From assembly GCA_963573385.1 (NCBI GenBank), contig CAUYLG010044580.1:61491-125490 (forward strand): a stretch of 64,000 nucleotides of DNA, in the 5' to 3' direction. The DNA is from Cacajao melanocephalus (lineage: Eukaryota; Chordata; Mammalia; Primates; Pitheciidae). Below are positions 22,491 to 34,015 of this stretch, in pieces (positions within the stretch are counted from its first letter, which is position 1; each line of letters opens with the position of its first letter). The notes under the pieces were generated by a model. The model made no database searches and was not told the DNA's origin. It saw only the letters and a list, made by a program, of their open reading frames with translations. Made by a program: the position numbers and the translations under genes.

Positions 22491-23357
22491 ACACCAATTG
22501 GAAAAATCAAAAAAGAAGAGGGTGGTGACTGAAGGAACCAAAAGATGGAAGTACAACCTGGTCTGAGAAAGTTTCCGGAACCAACTAAGAGAAAATTAGT
22601 CAATATTCTCTCAGTTTTGTTTTCTTCCTCTATCCTTTAAGAGTTTTATCTATTTTTTCTACACTTTCTTTCTGAAGGCTGTACTTCTGTGCCCTGTAGA
22701 TAAGCACTAACATGATCCAGTCACATCAAAAACATTTTAATCTCCTTTTTGCCTCAAATTCCAAGAGAAAGTTTTCTGATTGTACTAGGTTGGTCAACTT
22801 TTGTCTCAACTGTGACAGATTGGGGGCATAATTAAATGTACTAAATGTTACCACCAATATAATCTTATGAATGAGTAAAAAAATTTAAAAAGAGTAATGA
22901 AACTGTAGGGAACTCTGAAATCTCTTTTTGACACTCAGGGTGTCCTTATGGCTTTATGTCTATTCTGGCTGTCTATGTATCTGGTAAAAAGTATTTCCCT
23001 TTGGGAGTCTAACTCCTGTATGTGTATGTGTGGATACTTATGCCTTTTTACAACTTAAAGCAATATAGTTGACTATTTATTTTTGGTTGGTAAATGGGTT
23101 TGTAAGGTCTAAAACAATGAGGAAGGTAACAGAGAAAATAACGAGCTGGTTTAACTACTCATACATAAAAGTATTTCAAATATCTTTACATATTCAATAT
23201 AATATCAAGATAAAAGGTAACAGATCTGTGTTCATATGAATTGAGGAATATCACCTAGTCATTTTGAGCTTTCATTTATAACATCTATAAAACATTCATT
23301 ATGTAATGCATATTTATGTGACACTTTCTATGTGATGTTGTCCAGATCCTGAGGGAA
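22491..23357. other. Unassigned sequence
   Basis: About 870 bp, no confident repeat or gene. Confidence 0.5.
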
Positions 23358-23380
23358 AATATATATATATATATATATAT
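23358..23380. repeat. (AT)n microsatellite
   Basis: Short AT dinucleotide array. Confidence 0.95.
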
Positions 23381-23534
23381 TCTTCCTTCCTCAACAGTGA
23401 TTTTGCAAGGATCAGAAAAAAAGAAGTAATATAAAATGACAAAAGTAATATATAAAGTGCCTAAAAATGGAAGTGATCACTATTAAAGAAGATCATGCTT
23501 TTAAGAGAGCATTGCAAACTCTAAAATGTGGCCA

Positions 23535-23572
23535 CAAATATGTTTGCAACAAATTTGTTTGCAACATATTTG
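23535..23572. repeat. 38-bp near-perfect palindrome
   Basis: Arms 'caaatatgtttgcaacaaa' and 'tttgtttgcaacatatttg' pair with three mismatches and no spacer. The word 'gtttgcaaca' also occurs twice in direct orientation inside it. No repeat family recognised. Confidence 0.85.
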
Positions 23573-24187
23573 TCAGGCTTTCTGGGAGATTACTCAGAAG
23601 TGTCTGGGTCAGTATCAGCTAGCCATCTGGTGGAGTCTAAAGGAATTAAAAGATAAAATCCTTTTTCCCTGCTGCGTTTATTTGAGCAAGGTGATTTTAT
23701 CATGCATATCCTGTACCATGCTTTGTGTTTACAAGGCTTGCTGGTCATCACTGCAGTGCAGTGCCCCCAGGACACCATCAATGCTTCCTTAGGGAAAATC
23801 TGAACAACAACGGGAGCTTTGAGAGTTTGCTCACCCATGGAAAGGGGTTGTAGGAGGCCAGTAGGCATCCACTGCTGATTTGAGGCTGTTGCATTTGTAT
23901 TCTCCCTCTTACCCACTGAATTCATTCTTCTTATAAATAACAGTACTTGCTACAACTTTGTAGTTCTTTTTCTCAAAAATGAACATCTGGACATTCTTTG
24001 CTGAAAAATACACAGCATACCTCTCCTGAGAATATTTTTCATCTAAACATCAAATGTTTAAAATCAGGTAAAATTAAAGAGTAGGATTAATTATCATTGC
24101 TTGATCTCCTAGACTGGGAAGTACATGGTGTTGCTTTAAACTCGGATGCCAGGGCTGAATATTTCCAGCAAATACAAATAGCAATTA
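23573..24187. other. Unassigned sequence
   Basis: About 615 bp. Open frames here (23526-23792 +, 23590-23925 -) overlap each other on opposite strands and show no known domain. Confidence 0.5.
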
Positions 24188-24602
24188 GACATGGATGAAT
24201 CTGGAAACCATCATTCTCAGCAAACTGACACAAGAACAGAAAGTCAAACACCGCATGGTATCACTCATAGGTGGGTGTTGAACAATTAGAACACATGGAC
24301 ACAGGGAGGGGAGCACCACACACTGCGGTCAGTTCGGGGGACTAGGGGAGGGTTAGTGGGGAGGGGGTGGGGAGGGTGGGGAGGGATAACGTCGGGAGAA
24401 GTACACTGCGGTCAGTTCGGGGGACTAGGGGAGGGTTAGTAGGGGGGTGGGGAGGGAGGAGAGGGATAACGTGGGGAGAAGTACCAGATATAGGTGATGA
24501 GGGGAGGAAGGCAGCAAACCACCTTGCCATGTATGTACCTATGCAACAATCCTGCATGATCTGCACATGTACCCCAGAACCTAAAGTACAATAAAAAAAA
24601 AA
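24188..24602 (+). mobile_element. 5'-truncated L1 3' end with duplicated G-rich tract
   Basis: 'gacatggatgaatctggaaa' to 'ccagaacctaaagtacaata' and an A-tail. This is the last ORF2 codons and 3' UTR. The polypurine part is present twice: the unit starting 'cactgcggtcagttcggggg' occurs at 24321 and again at 24404, a period of 83 bp. The relatives at 1450, 55986 and 62900 carry a single copy. No clear target duplication seen. Confidence 0.93.
24321..24486 (+). repeat. 83-bp tandem duplication in L1 3' UTR (G-quadruplex-prone)
   Basis: Two units, 24321-24403 and 24404-24486, each holding several G-runs of 3-6 ('gggggactaggggaggg', 'ggggagggataac'). The units differ at a few positions, so the duplication is not recent. 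Confidence 0.9.
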
Positions 24603-24762
24603 GAATGTAAGCAAATGAAGCATACAAATTAAGTGAAAATGCTCTTCTCTTTAGTAAACTCTGTTTCTGTTTTGCCTTATACTCCAACTGTCATGTATCA
24701 TACTGACTGATCACTGCTTATTCATTTAAACTGAAACCAAAGGTCACACCTTAAAGAAATCT

Positions 24763-25006
24763 TTCCATGATTCTCTACCTCTATGCTTCCGTTCTTCATC
24801 TCATGATCTTTCACATCTAGCATAGTTCTTGGCATCAGGTAGGCAATTTATGTTAGTTAAACGAATGAATTGGGCTTACAACACTGTGGTAGGCAGAATA
24901 ATGCCTCCCGATTGTGTTCACATCCTGATCTCCAGAACCTGTAAACATGTTAGTTTGCATGGCAAGGGGGAAATAATAATACAGGTGGAATAAGGTTTCT
25001 CATCAG
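24763..25006 (+). repeat. Donor copy of the segment inserted into the Alu at 20.7 kb
   Basis: Here the segment is continuous with its flanks: its second half is the start of an MLT1 LTR that continues intact to 25390. This identifies it as the ancestral copy. The acceptor is 20737-20980, same orientation, offset 4026 bp. Confidence 0.92.
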
Positions 25007-25390
25007 ATGACCTTGAGATGGTGATGTTGTCTTTGATTACGGATGGTCCCAATGTAATCTCAAGGGTTTTAAAAGTGAAAGAAAGACACAAGAGAGTCAG
25101 TGTGAGAATGATGCAGCATGCAAAAGACTCTACTGGCTATTGCTACTGTCTTAGAAAATGGAAGAAGGGCAGAAGGAAAGGAATGAGGGCAGTTTCTAGA
25201 AGCTGGAAAAGACAAGGAAACATTTTATTTGTTCTACAGAAGCAATGCCGCCCTTCTAACATCTTGATTTTAGCCCAGTGAGATCTGTTTCAGGCTTCTG
25301 CTCTCTACAATTGTTGAGATAATTAATTTGTGTTGTTTTAAGCTCCAAGTTTGTGGTAATTTGCTACAGTAGGAATAGAAAACCAGTATA
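24885..25390 (+). mobile_element. MLT1 LTR (ERVL-MaLR)
   Basis: About 506 bp from 'tgtggtaggcagaataatgc' to 'ggaatagaaaaccagtata', with 'cagaacctgtaaacatgtta', 'gatttagcccagtgag'-like phrase near 25265 and 'taatttgtgttgttttaagc' near the 3' end. Solo LTR, no adjacent internal region. Confidence 0.9.
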
Positions 25391-25569
25391 CTTACCATAA
25401 TGTAGGCATTTTTGTTTGTGTCCTCCTTTATATATGAATAGCAAAGTTTTCTGCTGTTGCCAATGGTGAAGTAGTTGTGGGCAGGATCTTTCAATATTAG
25501 AGGAAGTATAACCATAATATTTCCTGATGGAATGTACTTCTTGAAAGTTTAGTAATGAAAATGCATTGA
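25391..25569. other. Unassigned sequence
   Basis: Contains a 34-bp stretch (25516-25549) similar to 26469-26502 with four differences. Confidence 0.5.
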
Positions 25570-25745
25570 GTTTAGAGATTGCACGACTCTGGATCCCAGC
25601 CTAATACAACACATTTGTGACCTTGGGCAAATCACTAAACTTTACTGAATGTTTTTATCTGTTTAATGAAGACCATAATATACACTTTGCAGGGGCACTG
25701 TGAACATTACATGATCTGCTAAAGGCAGTGGTACACAGTCAAAGT
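25570..25745 (+). mobile_element. MIR SINE relic
   Basis: 'cgactctggatcccagccta', 'tgtgaccttgggcaaatcac' and 'tttttatctgtttaatgaag' follow the sense MIR consensus well. Confidence 0.72.
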
Positions 25746-26004
25746 AAAATAAATGCACTATCGCAGAGATGATCATTTTGCATGGTGAATGAAGAATGTA
25801 ATAAGGCATAAGCACTAAATGTGTGTTGAGAATTATGATGACGTTTCTGGGGGATGTTAGAGCTGATGTTTTGGCCTTGCATGAAGGGAATGGGTCACAC
25901 ATGCGGACACAGCACAGAAAAATCACTCCAGCTTGTTAAAGTTGTGTTCAGGGTAAGACATTAGGGAGCAGCACAAAGCAGCTGCTGGTGACACTGCTTA
26001 GTAG

Positions 26005-26185
26005 CTACAAGAGTGATGCTGGAGCCAGAAGGCTTTGGATTGTCTGGTCCTACAACTTCCAGAGGTTGGCACTTTAGGGTCATTATCCACACCCTTGGTG
26101 CCTCTGATTACTCAAATGTAAAAAGACAAGAAGCTCTGGCAATTTAATATATCAGTACATCTAAAGCACAAGAGCAGAGACTTAT
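26005..26185 (+). mobile_element. MIR SINE relic
   Basis: 'agtgatgctggagccagaag', 'tgtctggtcctacaacttcc' and 'ctctgattactcaaatgtaa' follow the sense MIR consensus with deletions. Confidence 0.55.
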
Positions 26186-26379
26186 ATAAGCTCAGTAAAA
26201 ATTAGCTAATGTTGGTGTTATTTATAGCTCATGGAGAAGTGAGTATGGGGAAGGTGTTCTGGAATATTTTCAGCCTGGATAGCTTGAGCAGAAGCCTCTT
26301 CAAATCCATGGAAAATGTCTTCAGTGGAGGAATTTCATGCACTCTTACAGAAGTGGGGAAGAAAGTTCAACTAGAGTTG

Positions 26380-26502
26380 AAGTTCAATGAGGATAGAAAT
26401 TAGATTTTGCTGTTATAATTCACCAGTTTATCTTCAGCGCTCAATGTCTTGCCAGTAGACGTACTCTAAATATTTCCTGATTGAATGTACTTGTCTAAAG
26501 TT
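26380..26502 (+). mobile_element. L2 LINE 3' end
   Basis: 'ataattcaccagtttatctt', 'cagcgctcaatgtcttgcca' and 'ctaaatatttcctgattgaa' follow the sense L2 terminus. Confidence 0.6.
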
Positions 26503-26589
26503 CAGACTATAGCTTAAGTAGTTTATCAGTCCTCTTTTTTGCTTAAACTAGAGTGTAATCAGTGTGAATGGAACACTTGAAACCCATTA

Positions 26590-26725
26590 CATCAAGCCAG
26601 ATAGTTTAAATCATCCAGGGATAGGAGTCCATATTCCTCCTCTGCTTGCTTGCATGACTTTGGGTGAGTAATTCAAACTTACTTGGTCTCAGGTTCTACC
26701 TTTATGAAATGAGAAATGTGCAGAT
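26590..26725 (+). mobile_element. MIR SINE relic
   Basis: 'tgcatgactttgggtgagta', 'actt ggtctcaggttctacc'-type phrase and 'tttatgaaatgagaaatgtg' match the centre of MIR (core region). Confidence 0.55.
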
Positions 26726-26884
26726 TGTGTTCAATTCTAGTCTGTTATTTTGCATGATTTTGTAAAATAATAATAATAACATAATTATGTAAATCCTAGT
26801 CCAGATTCTAACTTTCTATTTTATAATCTATATAACTTGCCTACCATATTTGCTGGGAGTGTAACTAAATGTTACTGAAACCTC

Positions 26885-27490
26885 AAGAGTTCAGTCTAGG
26901 TCCTGTTTCTTGCTGCACAAAAAGCCAATCACTGAAACAAGGAGTATTGTCAGAGAAAAAGGCTTTATTTGGATTCTGCAGCCAGGGAGAATGGGACATC
27001 AGTCAAAAATCTATATTCTCAATGGACTAAAATTAAAGGTAGAAAGAGAAGGGAAGAAACATAACTAAGTATAGGAAAATAGGAATTAGGAGAGGATTGG
27101 GATGAAAAATTGGTCAACAGGCAGCAGCAGGTCAGTTAGGCAACCACGATTGGTGAGGGGTCTGGATCTGTCATCTGATTGTCCACATGCAGTGATCTGG
27201 TGAGTTGTAGTCCCTTGAAACTATCTTGAAGGCCAGAAAGTTGGTTTCTTGAGAAAGGAAGTCAGATAAGAAAAATGTAAGTTTCTTCAGTTTTAAGACT
27301 TCAGTTTTAAAAGACTTTCTTTCTTTTTTTTTTCCAAATAAACCATAAATATCAATTCTATGGGACAATTGGGCCAGTTTCATAAATATTATAACATATG
27401 AGCAAAGTGTATGAGACAGGTACTGGTCCATAACCAATGTTCAATGAGCACCTTCCTTATTTCTCAGCCTTAGTAATATTTAAGTGCTTT
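26885..27490 (-). mobile_element. MER21-like ERVL LTR, antisense
   Basis: 'gctgcacaaaaagccaatca', 'gtattgtcagagaaaaaggc' (followed by TTTATT, the reversed polyadenylation signal), 'tctgcagccagggagaatgg' and 'ctggtccataaccaatgttc' resemble the reverse complement of MER21-type LTRs. Boundaries are approximate. Confidence 0.55.
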
Positions 27491-29409
27491 TCCTCCATAA
27501 GCTAATGGGCATAATGTGTTATCTACAGTCCTGGCAGAAGCACTAAGATGTTTTGTTAAATCTATCCCCTTGTTTATGTCTCCTGCACTATTCTTATTTA
27601 AGTGGAATTATCCTGTTTATCATATTGCCATTTTACAGATAGACTGTGTCATATTAGTGCCATGGAGAGCATTATAGCCATGCCAAAATATCATTTTTCC
27701 TGGGGAATATCAGTATCAAGGTACATGGCAAGAAAGTATAAATCTTTCTTTCAATGGGCTAAGAATTAAAAAAAGAGTAATGATTCTGTACAACTATAGC
27801 ATAAGAAAAATGAGGGTGGATATTTAGGTAATGTTGATTAGAAAGTAGAAAACAATCATTTGCTGCAGGGACTGATTTATGGTTTCCTCTGAGTGCATTC
27901 ATTGAGGTTATTTCCTCCAGAAGGAAACTGTAGACAAATTTATAATTTATAATATTTAGAAATATACTTGTGATAAAGTAGCTAGTGTTAACAGGGGAAG
28001 AGGAGAACAGCTATTCCAAGGCTTATTCTACTGTTTTCAAGATGCTGATGGTACTACTTTTATGATCATTAATAATTCTAATACTTGTCAATAAATCTCA
28101 CTTTCATACTAATAGCTCATGAAACACCATTGTTATGGTAAAAATAATTAGAAAAGCTGGATTTGAGACAAGCTTTTACTTTCTGGCAGTGGAATTCTCT
28201 CCCCTAATTCCAAGAACTTCACTTACCATATGGATAAAATGTGAACATAGTGGGATATGTGAAAGCATTGTAAAAATGATAAAGTGACATATCATAACCA
28301 TTCATTTGTGAGTGTTAGTTGAATAATACTATAGTATAGTCCTTGTCAAATCTATAAAAAATATATTTGTATGTGTTGTGATATCCAGAGAGTAAGATCT
28401 TTTTAAATATTAACCACAGGCATGAATTTCAATGGCTGGTTGATTGGTTAATTTGTTTTTTTTTTCCCCATAATTTTCACAGTTACTCCAGTCAACATTC
28501 CTTGCTCTCTAGTATAATGACTCTCAGATATTCATCTGGGCCCAACACAAGATTAGCGTTTTTATATTCCTTGTGCAAAATTTTCTAAACCATGTTGATT
28601 TAAAAAGATTAAACATAAGTCTATCAAGAAAACTGAAGTTATCACAGGTGAATAAACAGACAGTAACTTGAAACTTCCTTTACCACATAATCTGTGCGTG
28701 ACTATAGAAAGTACAATTTTTGTGGAGCCTCACAACATTTCAAGTAAGTAACTTTTTCTTCCCAATTGGTTATTTAGATTTGCTTTTCTATCTAGAATGT
28801 CTAGGTTTTTGGCCTTTGTCCTAAAAATTTACACAACTTTAAAACTGAATATCTTTAGTCTTAACAAAATCTGAATGACTGTGTAATGAATTACTACCTA
28901 TTTTTACCATTTCATTAAGGGTAAGGTATAGGAAAGTATCACTGAGGCATGAATTTCCTGATGATGACAGTTATTGCACAATCTTACATTCAGACACTCT
29001 GTGGTGACCCATTTCTGGGTTGGAAATCCAGAACAGAATGTGAATCATATAAATATGCAAGATTTTCTGCTTAAAGAGGTTTTATCCCAACTTCTTTGGG
29101 ATGGAAGTATCAAAGAGGAGTTAATCTTACTGTGTATCAGCCTCTAACCATTTTCATGAAAGTGAAAATTTGGTTGTTCCAATTAGAAACGAGGTTGTCA
29201 TGGTTGTTATTTTTCTGATTTATTTTGCATGTCAATGACAGAAATCAACAATAGGACTTGCATACTTGAAGTGTAATATAGATAGCCCCTCTTACCTTTT
29301 AAGTTGGAAAGACTTCTATTTTTTTTTTATCCCTAGAAAAGAGTATGCTGCTTAGGATGGTACATGTGTGAGAGTGCATACCCAAACATGCATGTTCATG
29401 TGTTGATTG
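27491..29409. other. Unassigned sequence
   Basis: About 1.9 kb in which I recognise no repeat, exon or RNA gene. AT-rich, short open frames only. Confidence 0.5.
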
Positions 29410-29560
29410 TGGGATTGGTTGACATGTATCATCTAATTTAAAATTCACAACAATGGGGAGAATTATATTTCCTATGTAGTTTGTTGTAAATTACAGTTAA
29501 TAAATGAGATAAGTTGAATCAATACCCGTAGCTATCTGATTCCAAATACTGCATACATGT
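29410..29560 (-). mobile_element. MIR SINE relic, antisense
   Basis: 'gacatgtatcatctaattta', 'attcacaacaatggggagaa' and 'gttaataaatgagataagtt' follow the reversed MIR consensus, weakly. Confidence 0.42.
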
Positions 29561-30014
29561 CTTTGTGTGCTTGTGCATGAGGGATGCATGTATTTGCATG
29601 TGTAGTTTAAAAATGATTACATCATATTGCTAATACAGATCTTGTCAGCAGTCCACCTATAGTACTATGTATAATTTTCCTCTGTCAGTTTGTATCATTG
29701 GCAAAAATCTCTAACAGATGTTTATAAGTAAAAGCACAGAGAACTAACACTGTTATTGATGAAGTACAAGGGTTCACACAGCCACCTTTATTTCGTGCCT
29801 GTGAGGTTGATCAGCCACATTTCTAGTTTGGAAGTCAGGTATGCCTACTCTTATTCCTTTTATATGAATAAAACATCAGTTTTAAATTTTGGGTTGACAA
29901 TAAAAAATGTACTTCAATTTAAAACTGATATCCTATGTCCCTGCACAATTTTTTGAAAACATTATCCTTTCCACAGCAAATATCTTAACTTTTTTTTGAA
30001 AATTCAGTCATCAT
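29561..30014. other. Unassigned sequence
   Basis: Nothing recognised. The 66-codon frame at 29756-29956 shows no domain. Confidence 0.5.
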
Positions 30015-32345
30015 AAATGGAAAGGTTTATTTCTAGATTGATATTCAATTCTGTTCTATTGATCCATATGCTTATAGTTATGCCAAACCACACCCTATTG
30101 ATTACTATAACTTTACAATGAGTTTAAAAATCAGGTAATAGAAGTCCTCTAGCTTTATTTTTTTTCCCAAGATTTTCTGGCTACTTAAAGTCCTTTGTGT
30201 CTTCAGGTAAATTTTAGGTGAGTTTATGAATTTAAACAACAACCAAAAAATTCTGCTTGAATTTTGACAGGCATTGAATTGAATCTATAGATCAATTTTG
30301 GGGTGAATTGCCATCTTGAAAATAGAATCTTCTAATCAATGAAAATGGAGTGACCTTCATTTATTTGAAACAATTTATCTCACCAATACTTTGTAGTTTC
30401 AATTAACTATGTCTCAAAATTATTTTATTAAATGCATTCTTAAGTATTCTATATTTTTATGTTATTATGAAATAATTTTCATTGTTTTATTTAATTATTT
30501 GCTGTTAGTATACAAAAATACAATTTATTGATCTTATATCTTGCAATCTTGCTAATCATCTTTATTAGTTCTAGTAGTTTTTAATGTAGATTTGTTAAAC
30601 TATTCTAAAGAAGGATGTCATCAGGGAATAAAAACAGTTTTACATCTTCCTTCCTTAATAGAATGATATTAATGTTTGTTCTGATGGATGGATTAATGGT
30701 TTATTAATAAATTTGCCTTATAATACTGGTGAGAACATCTGTACAATATTGAGTATCTTGAGTATTTGTAGTTTTATTGTGAATTTATTATATTATTTGA
30801 ATTGTGTTATTTAATACCTAAGAATTCGGGTATTTCTCCTCTCTGTTAATGATTTCTAGTTTAATTACACTATGTACAGAAGTAATATATTATATTAATT
30901 TGAATCATTCAAATTTATTAAAGTTTCCTTTAGGATATGTCTGCTTTGGTCAATGTTCCACATAGACTTGAAAAAAATTACATTTGTGTGTTTGGGTAGA
31001 ATGTTCTATAAATATCCATTTGATCCAGTTAGTTGATAATGTTGTTCTAAAATCTTGCTGGTTTTCTATCCATTTATCATTTATAGACAAATGTTGATGT
31101 TCTCAGTTGTGAATTTGTATGTTTCTTCTTTCTCTTCTGTCAGATTTTGCATTTATAAAACCCTTTGTTAGACACATCCCCATTTGAGATTGTTGTGTCT
31201 TTTTGGTAAATTGATCATTTGATTTTTATATAATATCTCGTTTTGTTAGTTTTCTTTGTTCTAACATCTGTTTTGTCTCTAGATTTCTATTGATTCATTT
31301 TTGCATGGTGTAACTTTTCTGTGTTTCTAGTTTTAACCTATCTAAGTCATTGTTCTTAAAGTGGGTTTATTTTAGATAGCATTGGGTTATTACCTTTTAA
31401 TCCATTGTACAATTCCAGTCTCTTTTACTGGTGTTTTAAAACCACTTACATTTAATGTGATTGATGATATATTTGGATTCAAGTCTACTTTTTAAAATTT
31501 GCTTTCTGTTAGTTCCCTTTGCTTTGTATTTCTCTTTTTTCCCTTCCTCTTTCTGCCTTCTATTTGAGTTATTTAAACATATGTACAAAGCATTTCACTA
31601 TAATTTATCTATTTTCAAGAGTATTTATTCATTCATTTACTATATATCTTTTTACACTAATTTAGTGATTGTTCTAGGTATTAAAAGTCTACAAACTAAA
31701 CCATTTCAATTGAATATAGAAAACACTTATTTGTACTTCCAAATGTATTCTATAATCAATTTGTCTATAAACTATTTTACTTTTTTTCTATAAAATTCAT
31801 GGTATTTTAATTGAAATTCTAACAATTTTAAATTAATTTAGGAAAAATGACATTTATGATGATGTTGAGTTTATCTGTTTAAGAACATGATATGTGTTGT
31901 TATTTGTGTAAGACCATCTTCTTTTCAGGAATGTTTTAAAGTGTTTTGAGTGTTAAAGTGATTTCTTGTTAAATTTATATATGGTTCTTTTATTTATCTG
32001 TATTCTATTCAAATTGGGTCATTTCTTTCTTTATATATTAATTTTTTGAATGTGTATAAAAAGATACTGATATTTTTGAATATTAATTATATCTCCAGCT
32101 AATTTACTAGATTGCCTTATTTTTTCCTATAAATCTGCCAATTTTATTGAGTTTTGTTGGCATATTTATGTGCACATTTATACCATTTACAACAAAGGTG
32201 GCATTACTTCTTCCTTCCAATTTTTATACTGCATTTCTGGAGCTTAATCACATTGGCTAACTTCTTTACCGTGGTGTTGAGTCGTTGTGGAGATGGAGAT
32301 AGTGGCCTTTCTTGTGTAGTTCCAGACAAAGGAAAATAAGAAAAG
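30015..32345 (-). mobile_element. Old L1M ORF2 tract, antisense
   Basis: Long collinear antisense match to old L1 ORF2. Examples are 'attcaattctgttctattga', 'attgaatctatagatcaatt', 'tgatttctagtttaattaca' and 'acatttaatgtgattgatga'. At 31800-32345 the match restarts at an earlier ORF2 position ('aatctgccaattttattgag', 'gatagtggcctttcttgtgt'), so at least two fragments or a rearrangement are present. No reading frame survives. Confidence 0.75.
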
Positions 32346-32534
32346 AAGCTGCTGGTATGTTACAATCAAGTCAGAACTGCTGTTTTCTGGAGGCCTACAT
32401 ATCTCTCTAATATACATCTATGTCTACATCTATTGTATCAAGGAAGTATCTAAATGCATTTTACAGAAATTGTCTGTTTAGAGCTTTTTCAGATTTTATT
32501 AAGATGGATATATGATTTATTATTTATTTCTTCT

Positions 32535-34015
32535 TTTTCCAAAATTTATTTTTAATTAACAAATAAGTAAAACATTATTGTATACATCACATACACTGTG
32601 ATGTCCATATACATGTGTACATTGTGAAATAATCAAATCAAGCTAATTAAAACATGTATTACCTCACATACTTATTTGTGGTGAGAAAACTTAAAATCTA
32701 TTGCCTTCACAGTTTTCAAATTTATGTTACTGTTAACTACAGTTACCATGCTGTGCAATCCATCAGCAGTACTTATTCCTCCAGTCTAATTAAAACTTTG
32801 TACCCATTGACCAATGTCTCCCCTTTGCTTTTCACTCCACTTCCTCTGCCTCTGGTAACCATCATTCTACTCTCAACTTCTATGAGTTCAACTTTTTTAC
32901 ATTCCAGGTACAAGTGAGATCATGTGGTATTTGTCTTTCTGTGCCTGTCTTATTTGACTTAGCATAATGTCCTCCAGATTCATTTATGTTGATGCAAATT
33001 ACAGAATTTCCTTCCCCTTTTAGGCTGAATAATGTTCCATTGTGTATATATAATTTTTACCCATTCATCCATATTGCACATTTAGGTTGGCTATTGTGGA
33101 TAACACTGCAATGGACATGGAAATTCACATATATTTTCAGCATACTGATTTCAATTTGTTGGGATATATACACAGAAGTGGGATTGTGGGATCATATGGT
33201 AATCGATTTCTAATTTTTTGAGAAATATTCATAATGTTTCCCAGAATGGCTGAACTAACTTATATTCTCACCAACAGAGTGCAAGGGTTCCCTTTGCTTC
33301 ACATCCTTCTCATCACTTGCTATCTTTCATCTTTTTGGTAATAGGCATTCTAACAGGTGTAAGGTGATATCTCATTATTCTTCTTATAATTTGCATTTCC
33401 CTGATAATTTTTGTACTTTAGAATTTTTTATATATCTGTTTGCCATTTTTATGTCTTTTCTAGAGAAATGTCTATTCATGTAATTTGCTCATTTTTAAAT
33501 AGAGTTATTTGCTTTCTTGCTACTGAGTAATTTGAGTCTCACATATTTTAGATATTAACTCCTCATGAGATGAGTGATATGTAATTTTTCTCCCAATCTA
33601 TGGGTCATCTCTTCATTCTACTGATTTGTTTGCTTTGCTGTGCAGAAGTTTTTAGTTTGATGTAATCCCATTTGCCTATTTTTGTTTTTGTTGCTTGTGC
33701 TTTTGTGGTCGTATCAAATAAATCACTGCCTAAACCAATGCCATGGCTAATTGGGGTCTTTTTTGGTTCCTATAAATTTTAAAATACTGTCTCTAGTTTT
33801 GTGAAGAATATCATTGGTAATTTTATAGGAATAGAATTGAATGCGTAAATCACTTTGGGCAGTGCAGCCATTTTAATGACATTGACTTTTCCTATCAATG
33901 AGCATGGAATATTTTTCCAATTGTTTGCATCTTCTTTGATTTATTTGAGCAGTGTTTTGTAATTCTCATTGGAGAGATCTTTCACTGGTTAGCTGTAGAT
34001 TTTTCCTCCAAGATT
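32535..34015 (-). mobile_element. L1M (L1MA/L1MB-like) 3' end, antisense
   Basis: 'atgtccatatacatgtgtac', 'ctgttaactacagttaccat', 'acttattcctccagtctaat', 'cataatgtcctccagattca', 'gtgcaagggttccctttgct' and 'gctgtgcagaagtttttagt' follow L1M 3' UTR and ORF2 in reverse. A gap near 33755 skips part of ORF2. Same family as 6704-7166. Confidence 0.9.

Noticed and set aside
24188..24640. Target-site duplication around the L1 at 24.2 kb
   Set aside because: Only an 8-bp match ('atacaaat') at uneven distances; not enough to call.
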